Origin: Eggerthellaceae bacterium
Lineage (GTDB): Bacteria; Actinomycetota; Coriobacteriia; Coriobacteriales; Eggerthellaceae
Length of the DNA: 5,237 bases
Reading direction: 5' to 3'
Assembly: GCA_017559045.1 (NCBI GenBank)
Contig: JAFYTB010000262.1
Span: forward strand, 1-5,237
Part shown: piece after piece, positions 1 to 5,018 of the stretch
Layout: every line of letters starts with the position of its first letter
How positions within the stretch are numbered: the first letter of the stretch is position 1
Position numbers and translations under genes: made by a program
Notes under the pieces: model-generated
Database searches by the model: none
Told to the model about the DNA's origin: nothing
The model's input: only the letters and a program-made list of their open reading frames with translations

Positions 1-7
1 CGAAAAT

Positions 8-36
8 GTGACAGTAGCTACGAGCCCATCTGTCAC
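8..36. promoter_or_regulatory. Inverted repeat upstream of arsM, possible operator
   Basis: GTGACAG at 8-14 is the perfect reverse complement of CTGTCAC at 30-36, with 15 bp between the arms. The arm centres are 22 bp apart, about two helical turns, which would suit a dimeric regulator binding one DNA face. It lies 37 bp before the arsM start. No -35/-10 pair is visible within bases 1-72, so the promoter may lie outside the window. A role as operator is inference; a 7-bp repeat can also occur by chance. Confidence 0.3.
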
Positions 37-72
37 CCATCCGTCGCATTTCGCCAAAACGAAAGGCTCCTA

Positions 73-900
73 ATGACCGAAGTAAATAACCGATTCGACC
101 ACGTGAAAGACCACTATGCAGAAGTGGCCGCAGAAACACTCAGCTTCGTCAGCTGCTGCGAGACTTGCGATACGGCACCCGCAAGCTGGACCAAGAGCGA
201 GGCCGAAGCCCTTTATGGCGCCGACATCCTGGCCGATATTCCGGCAGCTGCGCTGGCTGCAAGCCGCGGCTGCGGTGACCCCGTAGCACGTGCTCTGCTC
301 AAGCCCGGCGAGACCGTTCTCGACCTTGGCAGCGGCGGCGGAATCGACGCCATCATCGCGGCGCGCCTCGTCGGCCCCGAAGGCCACGTGTTCGGCCTCG
401 ACATGACCCCTGAAATGGTTGATCTCGCCCGTCAGAATGCCCGCGATGCGGGCCTCGACAACCTCGAATTTCTCGAGGGCAACATCGAGAACATTCCCCT
501 GCCCGACGCCTCGCTTGATGTCGTTATCTCCAACTGCGTCATCAACTTCTGCGAGAACAAGCGTCGCGTCATGGAAGAAGCTTTCCGCGTACTCGCCCCT
601 GGCGGCCGCTTCGTCGTGTCCGACATCGTTCGCCTTGGCGATGTCCCGGCCGAATCGTACGAAAGCCTCTGCAAACTCGTTGGCTGCACCAACGGCATGA
701 GCAGCATCGACGAGTATCGCGCCTTGCTCTTCGAAGTCGGTTTCGCCGACTCCATTGTCGATCCGAAGACCATCTACACCATGGAGGTGCTGCACGAGAA
801 GTCGACGCGCAAAGATCGTGCTCACCTGTTTGAGGACATCAAGAACACCGCGGTCGATTCTGTTTCTGGAAGCGCCATCGTGTTCGCGTTCAAGAAGTAG
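73..900 (+). CDS. arsM: Arsenite methyltransferase (ArsM family, SAM-dependent)
   Basis: This 275-residue cytosolic enzyme most likely transfers methyl groups from S-adenosylmethionine to trivalent arsenic, giving methylated, partly volatile arsenicals. The class I SAM-binding site is at residues 83-90 (LDLGSGGG), followed by GLD at 108-110 at the end of strand 2, SNCVINFC at 153-160 and the LAPGGRF turn at 174-180. Three cysteines match the ArsM arsenic-binding set: C67 in the RGCGDP loop, C155 in SNCV and C205 in GCTNG. C28, C29, C32, C160 and C200 are additional. The ATG at 73 has a GAAAGG Shine-Dalgarno sequence 6 nt upstream. The LRR gene follows after 87 bp with no terminator between. 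No arsR, arsB, acr3 or arsC is visible in this window. The family call rests on the cysteine positions around the SAM fold; another thiol-dependent methyltransferase is the main alternative. Confidence 0.88.
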   Translation: MTEVNNRFDHVKDHYAEVAAETLSFVSCCETCDTAPASWTKSEAEALYGADILADIPAAALAASRGCGDPVARALLKPGETVLDLGSGGGIDAIIAARLVGPEGHVFGLDMTPEMVDLARQNARDAGLDNLEFLEGNIENIPLPDASLDVVISNCVINFCENKRRVMEEAFRVLAPGGRFVVSDIVRLGDVPAESYESLCKLVGCTNGMSSIDEYRALLFEVGFADSIVDPKTIYTMEVLHEKSTRKDRAHLFEDIKNTAVDSVSGSAIVFAFKK

Positions 901-987
901 CCCATTCCAGAGCCCTCGTAAAGCCACCTCGCCCATCGGGGCAGGCACCACGCAACCGCCGGCAAAACGCCAAACACAGGAGACCAA

Positions 988-1791
988 ATGACTGACTTCG
1001 AAATATCGCTGAGTTCGTATCGCGGCAACGACCGCGATGTCGTCATCCCCTCCGATGCAGGAATCGAAACCATCGGCATGCATGCTTTTTCCGGTAAGGG
1101 CAATCTGTTTTCCGTAGTCGTCCCCGACGGCGTGCGTACCATCGAGGCTGAGGCGTTTCGCGATTGCAGTAACCTCAGGCGCGTAGTCCTCCCCGAAAGC
1201 GTCGTGTCGATTGGCCCGGCTGCCTTCAAGGGCTGCTGGCATCTGAACGAGATCAACATTCCTTCGGGGGTAACCAAACTCGAACCTGAAACCTTCCGTC
1301 GCTGCATGGACCTCATCACCATTGAGCTTCCCGAAGGCCTCACCGAAATCGGAAGCATGTGCTTCAAGCACTGCAAGCGTCTCGCAAATGTAGCGATCCC
1401 CGCTTCCGTCGAGAAGATCGGCGACGAAGCTTTCGCGCAAAGCGCTCGCCTGGCCGATATCACCTTCGCAGAAGGCCTTGAAGAAATCGGCGACGGCGCC
1501 TTCGAAGGCTGCAAAAATCTCACCGCCCTCGAGCTCCCCAGCACCTTGGGCTGGGTGGGCCGCCATGCATTCAAATCATGTGAGAAACTCGAGTCGGTCA
1601 GCATCCCCCTCGGCATCGAGTCCCTCGAAGAAGAAACCTTCCGCGACTGCACGTCCCTCGAAGAGATCAACCTTCCGGAAAGCCTTCTGCTCGTAGACAA
1701 ATGGGCTTTCCGCAACTGCCCCCAAATCAGCGAAGCAGACCTTCCCGCAAGCGTGGCAACGCTTCATCCCGAAGCTTTCGCTCAGAAGTAA
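988..1791 (+). CDS. BspA-type leucine-rich repeat protein (LRR_5), ten 23-residue repeats
   Basis: This 267-residue protein is almost pure repeat. After a 32-residue cap, ten repeats of exactly 23 residues run without insertion from residue 33 to 262, and AFAQK begins an eleventh. The pattern is AFxxCxxLxxxxLPxxlxxIgxe, typical of the LRR_5/BspA family, whose members usually mediate protein binding or adhesion. Position 5 is cysteine in eight repeats (2-5 and 7-10), lysine in repeat 1 and serine in repeat 6. I see no signal peptide, transmembrane segment, LPXTG motif or cell-wall domain, so the protein is predicted to be cytoplasmic, unlike many BspA-type proteins. The ATG has AGGAG 5 nt upstream. 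It lies 87 bp after arsM on the same strand and ends at a shared bidirectional terminator. Its partner and role are unknown. Confidence 0.87.
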   Translation: MTDFEISLSSYRGNDRDVVIPSDAGIETIGMHAFSGKGNLFSVVVPDGVRTIEAEAFRDCSNLRRVVLPESVVSIGPAAFKGCWHLNEINIPSGVTKLEPETFRRCMDLITIELPEGLTEIGSMCFKHCKRLANVAIPASVEKIGDEAFAQSARLADITFAEGLEEIGDGAFEGCKNLTALELPSTLGWVGRHAFKSCEKLESVSIPLGIESLEEETFRDCTSLEEINLPESLLLVDKWAFRNCPQISEADLPASVATLHPEAFAQK

Positions 1792-1836
1792 GGGCCACAG
1801 TTCCAAGCAACAACCCAGATTCAACCGCATCAACAA

Positions 1837-1870
1837 GAAAAGGCCTGCCCCAAACGGAGCAGGCCTTTTC
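1837..1870. terminator. Bidirectional intrinsic terminator between the LRR gene and rpsI
   Basis: A 12-bp perfect stem pairs 1837-1848 (GAAAAGGCCTGC) with 1859-1870 (GCAGGCCTTTTC) around a 10-nt loop. The A-run on one side and T-run on the other give a U-rich 3' end on both strands. It lies between two convergent genes (stops at 1791 and 1926), so one element can end both transcripts. Confidence 0.9.
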
Positions 1871-1925
1871 TTTGAAAGCGTATGCACAGAATCGCCACCT
1901 CGGAAGGGGCAATCCTTTTCGCAGA

Positions 1926-2318
1926 CTAGCGCTTCGAGAACTGCGGACGACGACGTGCCTTCTTGAGACCGTACTTCTTACGCTCGACCATACGTGCGTC
2001 GCGGGTAAGGAAGCCAGCCTTCTTCAGCTCGGCGCGATAGTCGCCAGCCTCGAGCAGTGCACGAGAGATGCCGTGACGCAGAGCACCGGACTGACCAGAG
2101 ATGCCACCGCCGCAGATGTTGGCGATAACGTCGAAGTGGTCAACGGTGTCAGTCACCTTGAACGGAGCGACGGCGGCGTCGAGCAGAGCCTGACGGCCGA
2201 AATACTCGAGACCATCGCGACCGTTGACGGTCACCTTGCCAGTGCCCGGGACCAGACGGACGCGAGCGACAGCGTTCTTCCTGCGGCCAGTGCCGTAATA
2301 CAGAGCTTCACCAGTCAT
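1926..2318 (-). CDS. rpsI: 30S ribosomal protein S9 (uS9)
   Basis: This 130-residue protein is a small-subunit head component. Family landmarks are YYGTGRRKNAVARVRL at residues 7-22, VNGRD at 31-35, GGGISGQSGALRHGISRAL at 70-88 and the basic tail ending in PQFSKR at 125-130, which in known ribosomes reaches toward the P-site tRNA. The length matches the usual 130 or so residues. The ATG at 2318 has a full AGGAGG Shine-Dalgarno sequence 8 nt upstream, and the gene begins 12 nt after the rplM stop, so the two are one transcript. Nothing is missing or unusual in the protein. Confidence 0.98.
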   Translation of the reverse strand: MTGEALYYGTGRRKNAVARVRLVPGTGKVTVNGRDGLEYFGRQALLDAAVAPFKVTDTVDHFDVIANICGGGISGQSGALRHGISRALLEAGDYRAELKKAGFLTRDARMVERKKYGLKKARRRPQFSKR

Positions 2319-2326
2319 GTGTTATC

Positions 2327-2333
2327 CCTCCTA
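2327..2333 (-). promoter_or_regulatory. rpsI Shine-Dalgarno site overlapping the rplM stop codon
   Basis: On the minus strand the sequence reads TAGGAGG: the TAG stop of rplM (2333-2331) supplies the first AG of the AGGAGG (2332-2327) used by rpsI. Ribosomes ending L13 therefore cover the S9 initiation site, which suggests translational coupling of the two proteins. Confidence 0.8.
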
Positions 2334-2759
2334 CATCTCGAGCTGACGGGGCTGCTGTGCCTGATGCGGGTGCTCAGCACCAGCGTAGACCTTGAGCTTC
2401 ATGCCCTGAGCGCGACCAAGCGTGTTCTTCGGCAGCATGCCCTTAACAGCATGCTCGATAACGCGCTCGGGGTGCTTGGCCATAGCCTCGGTAAAGGTCT
2501 CAGACTTCAGACCGCCCGGATAACCGCTGTGACGATAGTAGCTCTTGGCAGCAGCCTTGGTGCCGGTGACGCGGATCTTGTCAGCATTCACGATGATGAC
2601 GAAGTCGCCCGTGTCAACATGCGGGGTGTACTGCGGCTTGTGCTTGCCCTTAAGGATGTTTGCGGCCTTGCTGGCCACGCGACCGAGAACCTGATCGGTT
2701 GCGTCGATCACGAACCACTCGCGCTCGACCTCACCGGGCTTCGCATAATACGTCTTCAC
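2331..2759 (-). CDS. rplM: 50S ribosomal protein L13 (uL13), GTG start
   Basis: This 142-residue large-subunit protein binds 23S rRNA and acts early in 50S assembly. Landmarks are MKTYYAKPGEVEREW at the start, DATDQVLGRVAS at residues 19-30, GKHKPQYTPHVDTGDFV at 38-54, YYRHSGYPGGLK at 74-85, ERVIEHAVKGMLP at 98-110 and KVYAGAEHPHQAQQP at 123-137. An in-frame TTG lies four codons upstream at 2771, but that stretch contains the Shine-Dalgarno sequence itself. Starting at the GTG gives a protein that aligns end to end with the 142-residue E. coli L13. A promoter and long structured leader precede it, and rpsI follows 12 nt after the stop. Confidence 0.97.
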   Translation of the reverse strand: MKTYYAKPGEVEREWFVIDATDQVLGRVASKAANILKGKHKPQYTPHVDTGDFVIIVNADKIRVTGTKAAAKSYYRHSGYPGGLKSETFTEAMAKHPERVIEHAVKGMLPKNTLGRAQGMKLKVYAGAEHPHQAQQPRQLEM

Positions 2760-2945
2760 TGTTTCCTCCAATAAAGGTTAGTCTTGCTTGGCGGTTGAAG
2801 CGGCCGCCTTACAAGGGGGTGTTTGTTTTCAAAAGTGCAGCCAACTCGGACGTCGGGTTCCTACGCCGACACGCCGGATCCGGTCTGGACTTCCATCACC
2901 AAACGTTTCCTAGCATCTGCATGTACGGGGCTTTTGAAAGCGAAC
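2760..2945 (-). promoter_or_regulatory. Structured mRNA leader of rplM-rpsI, candidate ribosomal-protein autoregulatory RNA
   Basis: About 185 nt separate the predicted transcription start from the GTG. A long-range helix can pair 2940-2932 (UUUCAAAAG) with 2834-2826 (CUUUUGAAA), continued past a one-sided bulge by UGCAG/CUGCA. It would close a domain containing an inner hairpin, GTCGG/CCGAC (2852-2856 with 2866-2870), and a CCGGATCCGG palindrome at 2874-2883. A second hairpin at 2783-2815 pairs CUUGU with GCAAG and GGCGG with CCGCC around a 9-nt loop, ending 13 nt before the GGAGG. Closed multi-stem leaders of this kind are known to bind a ribosomal protein encoded downstream. No L13 leader family was matched here; the fold is hand-drawn. 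Confidence 0.55.
2765..2769 (-). promoter_or_regulatory. rplM Shine-Dalgarno site that fixes the GTG start
   Basis: GGAGG on the minus strand lies 5 nt before the GTG at 2759. It falls inside the short upstream in-frame extension beginning at a TTG, so that longer reading can be rejected. Confidence 0.88.
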
Positions 2946-2951
2946 TTGTCT

Positions 2952-2981
2952 AGTTTAAGGGCGCACGAAAGTTCAAGTCAA
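2952..2981 (-). promoter_or_regulatory. Promoter of the rplM-rpsI operon
   Basis: On the minus strand TTGACT (2981-2976) and TAAACT (2957-2952) are separated by 18 bp, matching the housekeeping sigma -35 and -10 at 5/6 and 4/6. Transcription would start near 2945. No clear intrinsic terminator separates this promoter from the galU stop at 3030, so some readthrough from galU is possible. Confidence 0.65.
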
Positions 2982-3029
2982 GAAAAACTTCCACAAAACC
3001 CCTGATAAATTGCTAAATATGGCGATTTT

Positions 3030-3848
3030 CTAGCCGCGCTTCATCATTCGTTCATAAAGAATGTTGTTGGTCTCGAGCCAGCACTCAACCGTGCCCGTAT
3101 CGAAGCCGTCAGCGGGGTCGATGACGAGACCGTACATCTCCTCTTCCGCAAGCACAGCGTCGAGCGCGTCGGTCAGCTGAATCTCACCACCAACGCCCGG
3201 CTCGAGCGATTCCAGAATCTCCATGATGCGCGGAGAAAGCAGGTAGCGACCGAACGAGCCCAGATTCGACGGTGCGTCCTCAAGCGCAGGCTTCTCGACA
3301 ATGGAGTCGATCTTCCATACGCCCTCGGAAACTTCCTCACCTGCGATGATGCCGTAGCGGCTCACCTGATCGTCAGGCAGCGGAATGACTGCGATCACGT
3401 TGGCTCCGCCGTGATCGTCCGAGACCTTCTTCATGGCAGGAAGAATGTTGTTGCCCGGAACCAGGACATCGCCCAGCAGCACATAGAAGTACTCGTCGCC
3501 CGTCTTCTCAGCTGCACAATGGACCGCATGGCCAAGGCCGAGCGCCTCATCCTGATATACATAACTAACGTTGTAGTTACCCACGCGCTCAACAGCGTCG
3601 GCATAAGCGTCCTTGCCGCGAGAGCGAAGCAGCTCTACCAGCTCGGGGCTCGGCGAGAAGTGCTCCTCAATGACCTTCTTGTCGCGAGAGTTGACGATCA
3701 CGACCTCGTCAGCCGAAGAAGCAAGACCCTCCTCCACTACATACTGAATAGCCGGTCGATCAACCACCAGCAGCATCTCCTTGGGCTGAGACTTGGTAGC
3801 GGGGAGAAAACGCGTGCCGAGACCGGCAGCGGGGATAATTGCCTTCAT
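3030..3848 (-). CDS. galU: UTP-glucose-1-phosphate uridylyltransferase (UDP-glucose pyrophosphorylase)
   Basis: This 272-residue cytosolic enzyme makes UDP-glucose from UTP and glucose 1-phosphate, feeding glycolipid, capsule and other envelope-glycan synthesis. The nucleotidyltransferase signature sits at residues 3-25 (AIIPAAGLGTRFLPATK then QPKEM), followed by DRPAIQYVVEE at 30-40, the QDEALGLGHAV segment at 99-109, LGD at 125-127, IVEKP at 183-187, FGRYLLSP at 199-206 and GEIQLTDAL at 221-229. An in-frame ATG at 3932 would add 28 residues, but it overlaps a probable -10 element and lacks family similarity. The ATG at 3848 gives the canonical MKAIIPAAGLG start, with AGGAAGG 10 nt upstream. 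The length is close to that of other bacterial GalU proteins. It lies upstream of rplM on the same strand but has no functional link to it. Confidence 0.96.
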   Translation of the reverse strand: MKAIIPAAGLGTRFLPATKSQPKEMLLVVDRPAIQYVVEEGLASSADEVVIVNSRDKKVIEEHFSPSPELVELLRSRGKDAYADAVERVGNYNVSYVYQDEALGLGHAVHCAAEKTGDEYFYVLLGDVLVPGNNILPAMKKVSDDHGGANVIAVIPLPDDQVSRYGIIAGEEVSEGVWKIDSIVEKPALEDAPSNLGSFGRYLLSPRIMEILESLEPGVGGEIQLTDALDAVLAEEEMYGLVIDPADGFDTGTVECWLETNNILYERMMKRG

Positions 3849-3930
3849 AGCTCTTGAGCCTTCCTGCGATCCTTGCGCTGCGCACCATGCATGGCCCTTT
3901 GCCCAGCACTCCGCAGCTTCGATTTCCAGC

Positions 3931-3939
3931 ATTCTACCA
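3931..3939 (-). promoter_or_regulatory. Extended -10 element, probable galU promoter
   Basis: The minus strand reads TGGTAGAAT, an extended -10 (TGn followed by TAGAAT, 5/6 to consensus). No good -35 is visible at the right distance, as is usual for extended -10 promoters. Transcription would start near 3924 and give a leader of about 76 nt. That leader contains two adjoining palindromes, TGCGCTGCGCA (3874-3884) and CCATGCATGG (3885-3894), of unknown meaning. Confidence 0.45.
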
Positions 3940-4017
3940 CCGCGGGTATTGCGTTGGGCCCCGCTTCGCCCTCCTCTGCCCCCACTTCACCCCGAACGCA
4001 CAGCATGCGACCTCCGT

Positions 4018-4046
4018 TTGACAAACAGCCCGCTAAAGCGCACAAT
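4018..4046 (+). promoter_or_regulatory. Promoter of the tRNA-Ala gene
   Basis: A perfect -35 TTGACA (4018-4023) is followed after exactly 17 bp by CACAAT (4041-4046), 4/6 to the -10 consensus. Transcription would begin near 4053, about 19 nt before the mature tRNA end, giving a short 5' leader for RNase P. It diverges from the galU promoter. Confidence 0.7.
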
Positions 4047-4071
4047 CTTTACCGCGCGATAGCGCATTTGT

Positions 4072-4147
4072 GGGGCATTAGCTCAGCTGGGAGAGCGCGG
4101 CGTTCGCAATGCTGAGGCCAGGGGTTCGATCCCCCTATGCTCCACCA
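4072..4147 (+). tRNA. tRNA-Ala, anticodon CGC
   Basis: The 76-nt sequence folds as a complete cloverleaf. The acceptor stem GGGGCAU/AUGCUCC includes the G3-U70 wobble that identifies alanine tRNAs. The D stem is GCUC/GAGC with GG in the loop. The anticodon stem is CGGCG/UGCUG with two G-U pairs (28-42 and 31-39), and the loop UUCGCAA places anticodon CGC at 4105-4107, reading GCG. The T arm is AGGGG-UUCGAUC-CCCCU. The 3' A73-CCA is encoded. The gene stands alone, with its own promoter and terminator. Confidence 0.97.
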
Positions 4148-4155
4148 CAAAATTC

Positions 4156-4185
4156 AAAGGTCACTACGGTGGCCTTTTCATTTTC
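4156..4185 (+). terminator. Intrinsic terminator after tRNA-Ala
   Basis: AAAGGTCAC (4156-4164) pairs with GTGGCCTTT (4169-4177) over 9 bp with one wobble, around a TACG loop, followed by a T-rich tail (TTTTCATTTT). It starts 8 nt after the tRNA CCA end. Confidence 0.85.
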
Positions 4186-4415
4186 TAGAGCCCCTACCTA
4201 CAATTTCCGAGATTGAATTCGGCAATTTCCAAACGCCTTTCAGCCTCGAACTCCACTGCTTCCAAGCATCTTCTAAACCAAACTCTTTCGACGTTTTCGC
4301 TGTCTGCCACGCCCAAAATCTTTGCCAAAATTTTCGGCATTTTCGCCGTCTACCACACCCAAAATTTTCGCCGCTTTCGTCATCTTGTGCAAAATGTGAA
4401 TTACTAGATCAGGTC
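4186..4415. other. Noncoding spacer between tRNA-Ala and veg
   Basis: This stretch is visibly richer in A and T than the flanking genes. It holds no open reading frame with a ribosome binding site, no RNA gene and no insertion-sequence end that I can recognise. Its only clear structure is the direct repeat pair described separately. The short frames that cross it either start inside the tRNA or lack a start signal. Confidence 0.6.
4295..4372. repeat. Two imperfect 32-bp direct repeats, 46 bp apart
   Basis: Bases 4295-4326 and 4341-4372 share 27 of 32 positions. Both run TTTCGC/TTTCGCC, then GTCT, CCAC, CCCAAAAT and a closing GCC. The 14 bp between them and the 14 bp after the second copy also look alike if shifted by about 2 bp (TTTTCGGCAT compared with CTTTCGTCAT), suggesting an old tandem duplication of a roughly 46-bp unit. 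No terminal inverted repeats or CRISPR-like spacing are present. The function is unknown. Confidence 0.65.
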
Positions 4416-4435
4416 TAACAATCTATTGACAGACG

Positions 4436-4444
4436 TGATATGAT
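4436..4444 (+). promoter_or_regulatory. Extended -10 element, probable veg promoter
   Basis: TGATATGAT is an extended -10 (TGn plus TATGAT, 5/6 to consensus), placing the start near 4451 and a leader of about 39 nt. A perfect TTGACA at 4426-4431 lies only 7 bp upstream, too close to act as the -35 of this element. At the normal distance the hexamer is only TAACAA (4416-4421). Confidence 0.55.
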
Positions 4445-4489
4445 TAACGACTGTTATTTGTCTGTACACCCGCGTAAGGATTTACATAC

Positions 4490-4828
4490 ATGGATTTGGC
4501 CAAACAAGCAATGATCGTGGACTCCATCCACGACACTCTTAACGACTTCGTCGGCCAGCGCCTCAAGGTTCGCGCAAACATGGGCCGCTCGAAGATCGTC
4601 GAGAGCGAGGGCGTCCTCACCCAGGTGCATCCGCGTCTGTTCATCATGGAAGTCGACCGCAAGCGTGGTCGCACCGCTCGTCAGTCCTATCAGTACGTCG
4701 ACGTTCTGACCGGCACCGTCGAGCTCTCCCAGAACGGCGAGCCGCTGTTCGAGCCCTTCGTCATCGACGAGCCCTATGAGGAGTATCCCCTCCTCGAGAA
4801 TCAGGAGATGGAGCGCGTCCTCTCCTAG
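4490..4828 (+). CDS. veg: Veg family protein (DUF1021)
   Basis: This 112-residue cytosolic protein resembles Bacillus subtilis Veg, reported to stimulate biofilm matrix gene expression. Its biochemical activity is not settled. The shared core runs from about residue 21 to 80: VGQRLKVRANMGRSK, then EGVLTQVHPRLFIMEVD, then SYQYVDVLTGTVELS. The core is a small beta-rich fold. The C-terminal tail after residue 82 is acidic (DEPYEEYP at 93-100) and makes the protein about 25 residues longer than the 86-residue Bacillus form. The ATG has AAGGA 9 nt upstream, a weak to moderate site. The gene is monocistronic, between an extended -10 promoter and a strong terminator. The function here is inferred from the family only. 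Confidence 0.88.
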   Translation: MDLAKQAMIVDSIHDTLNDFVGQRLKVRANMGRSKIVESEGVLTQVHPRLFIMEVDRKRGRTARQSYQYVDVLTGTVELSQNGEPLFEPFVIDEPYEEYPLLENQEMERVLS

Positions 4829-4846
4829 CCTAAACGCATGGCATTT

Positions 4847-4888
4847 AAGAGCCCGCAGTCGTTTGATTGCGGGCTCTTTTTTCTTCTT
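4847..4888 (+). terminator. Strong intrinsic terminator after veg
   Basis: AAGAGCCCGCAGTC (4847-4860) pairs with GATTGCGGGCTCTT (4865-4878) over 14 bp with one G-U pair, around a GTTT loop, followed by TTTTTTCTTCTT. It separates veg from the dehydrogenase gene downstream. Confidence 0.95.
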
Positions 4889-4928
4889 ACCGTTCATCCA
4901 CCGTCGCGCATCATTTATCTGACTCACA

Positions 4929-4956
4929 GCGACAAGAGTTACCCATCGTGTACATT
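4929..4956 (+). promoter_or_regulatory. Weak candidate promoter of the dehydrogenase gene
   Basis: GCGACA (4929-4934) and TACATT (4951-4956) are each 4/6 to consensus, with a 16-bp spacer. Transcription would start near 4963, keeping the inverted repeat at 4976-5000 in the leader. The match is marginal; the strong terminator upstream is the main reason to expect a promoter in this interval. Confidence 0.3.
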
Positions 4957-4975
4957 TTGCACATCATTCCACATC

Positions 4976-5000
4976 GACCGAAAAGCAGTTTGTTTCGGTC
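4976..5000. promoter_or_regulatory. Perfect 8-bp inverted repeat before the dehydrogenase, operator or leader hairpin
   Basis: GACCGAAA (4976-4983) and TTTCGGTC (4993-5000) are exact reverse complements around a 9-nt loop, ending 6 nt before the AAGGAGG ribosome binding site. There is no T-run after it, so it is not a terminator. It could be a repressor operator or an mRNA hairpin controlling access to the ribosome binding site. Two CACATC hexamers spaced 10 bp apart (4960-4965 and 4970-4975) lie just upstream. Confidence 0.5.
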
Positions 5001-5018
5001 TCTACGAAGGAGGCATTC

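Noticed and set aside
913..945. A terminator between arsM and the LRR gene
   Set aside because: The only hairpin (GCCC-ATCG-GGGC) is 4 bp long and has no T-run after it.
70..1566. A 498-codon open frame on the minus strand spanning arsM and much of the LRR gene
   Set aside because: It is antisense to two recognisable genes, has no family resemblance, and arises from GC-rich codon bias and the regular 69-bp LRR repeat.
822..1715. A 297-codon minus-strand frame opposite the LRR gene
   Set aside because: Its apparent periodicity only mirrors the LRR repeats on the other strand; no family motif is seen.
1701..2774. A 357-codon open frame on the plus strand across rpsI and rplM
   Set aside because: It starts inside the LRR gene, crosses a terminator, and lies opposite two certain ribosomal protein genes.
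3849..3932. A 28-residue N-terminal extension of GalU from an upstream ATG
   Set aside because: The ATG overlaps the likely -10 element, has no good ribosome binding site, and the family start is MKAIIPAAGLGTRF.
4295..4372. A minimal CRISPR array
   Set aside because: There are only two copies, they differ at 5 of 32 positions, the spacer would be 14 bp, and no cas gene is nearby.
4137..4418. A small plus-strand frame of 93 codons between the tRNA and veg
   Set aside because: It begins inside the tRNA 3' end, crosses its terminator, and reads through noncoding direct repeats.
4454..4927. A 157-codon minus-strand frame opposite veg
   Set aside because: It is antisense to a recognised gene, runs through the veg terminator, and has no family match.
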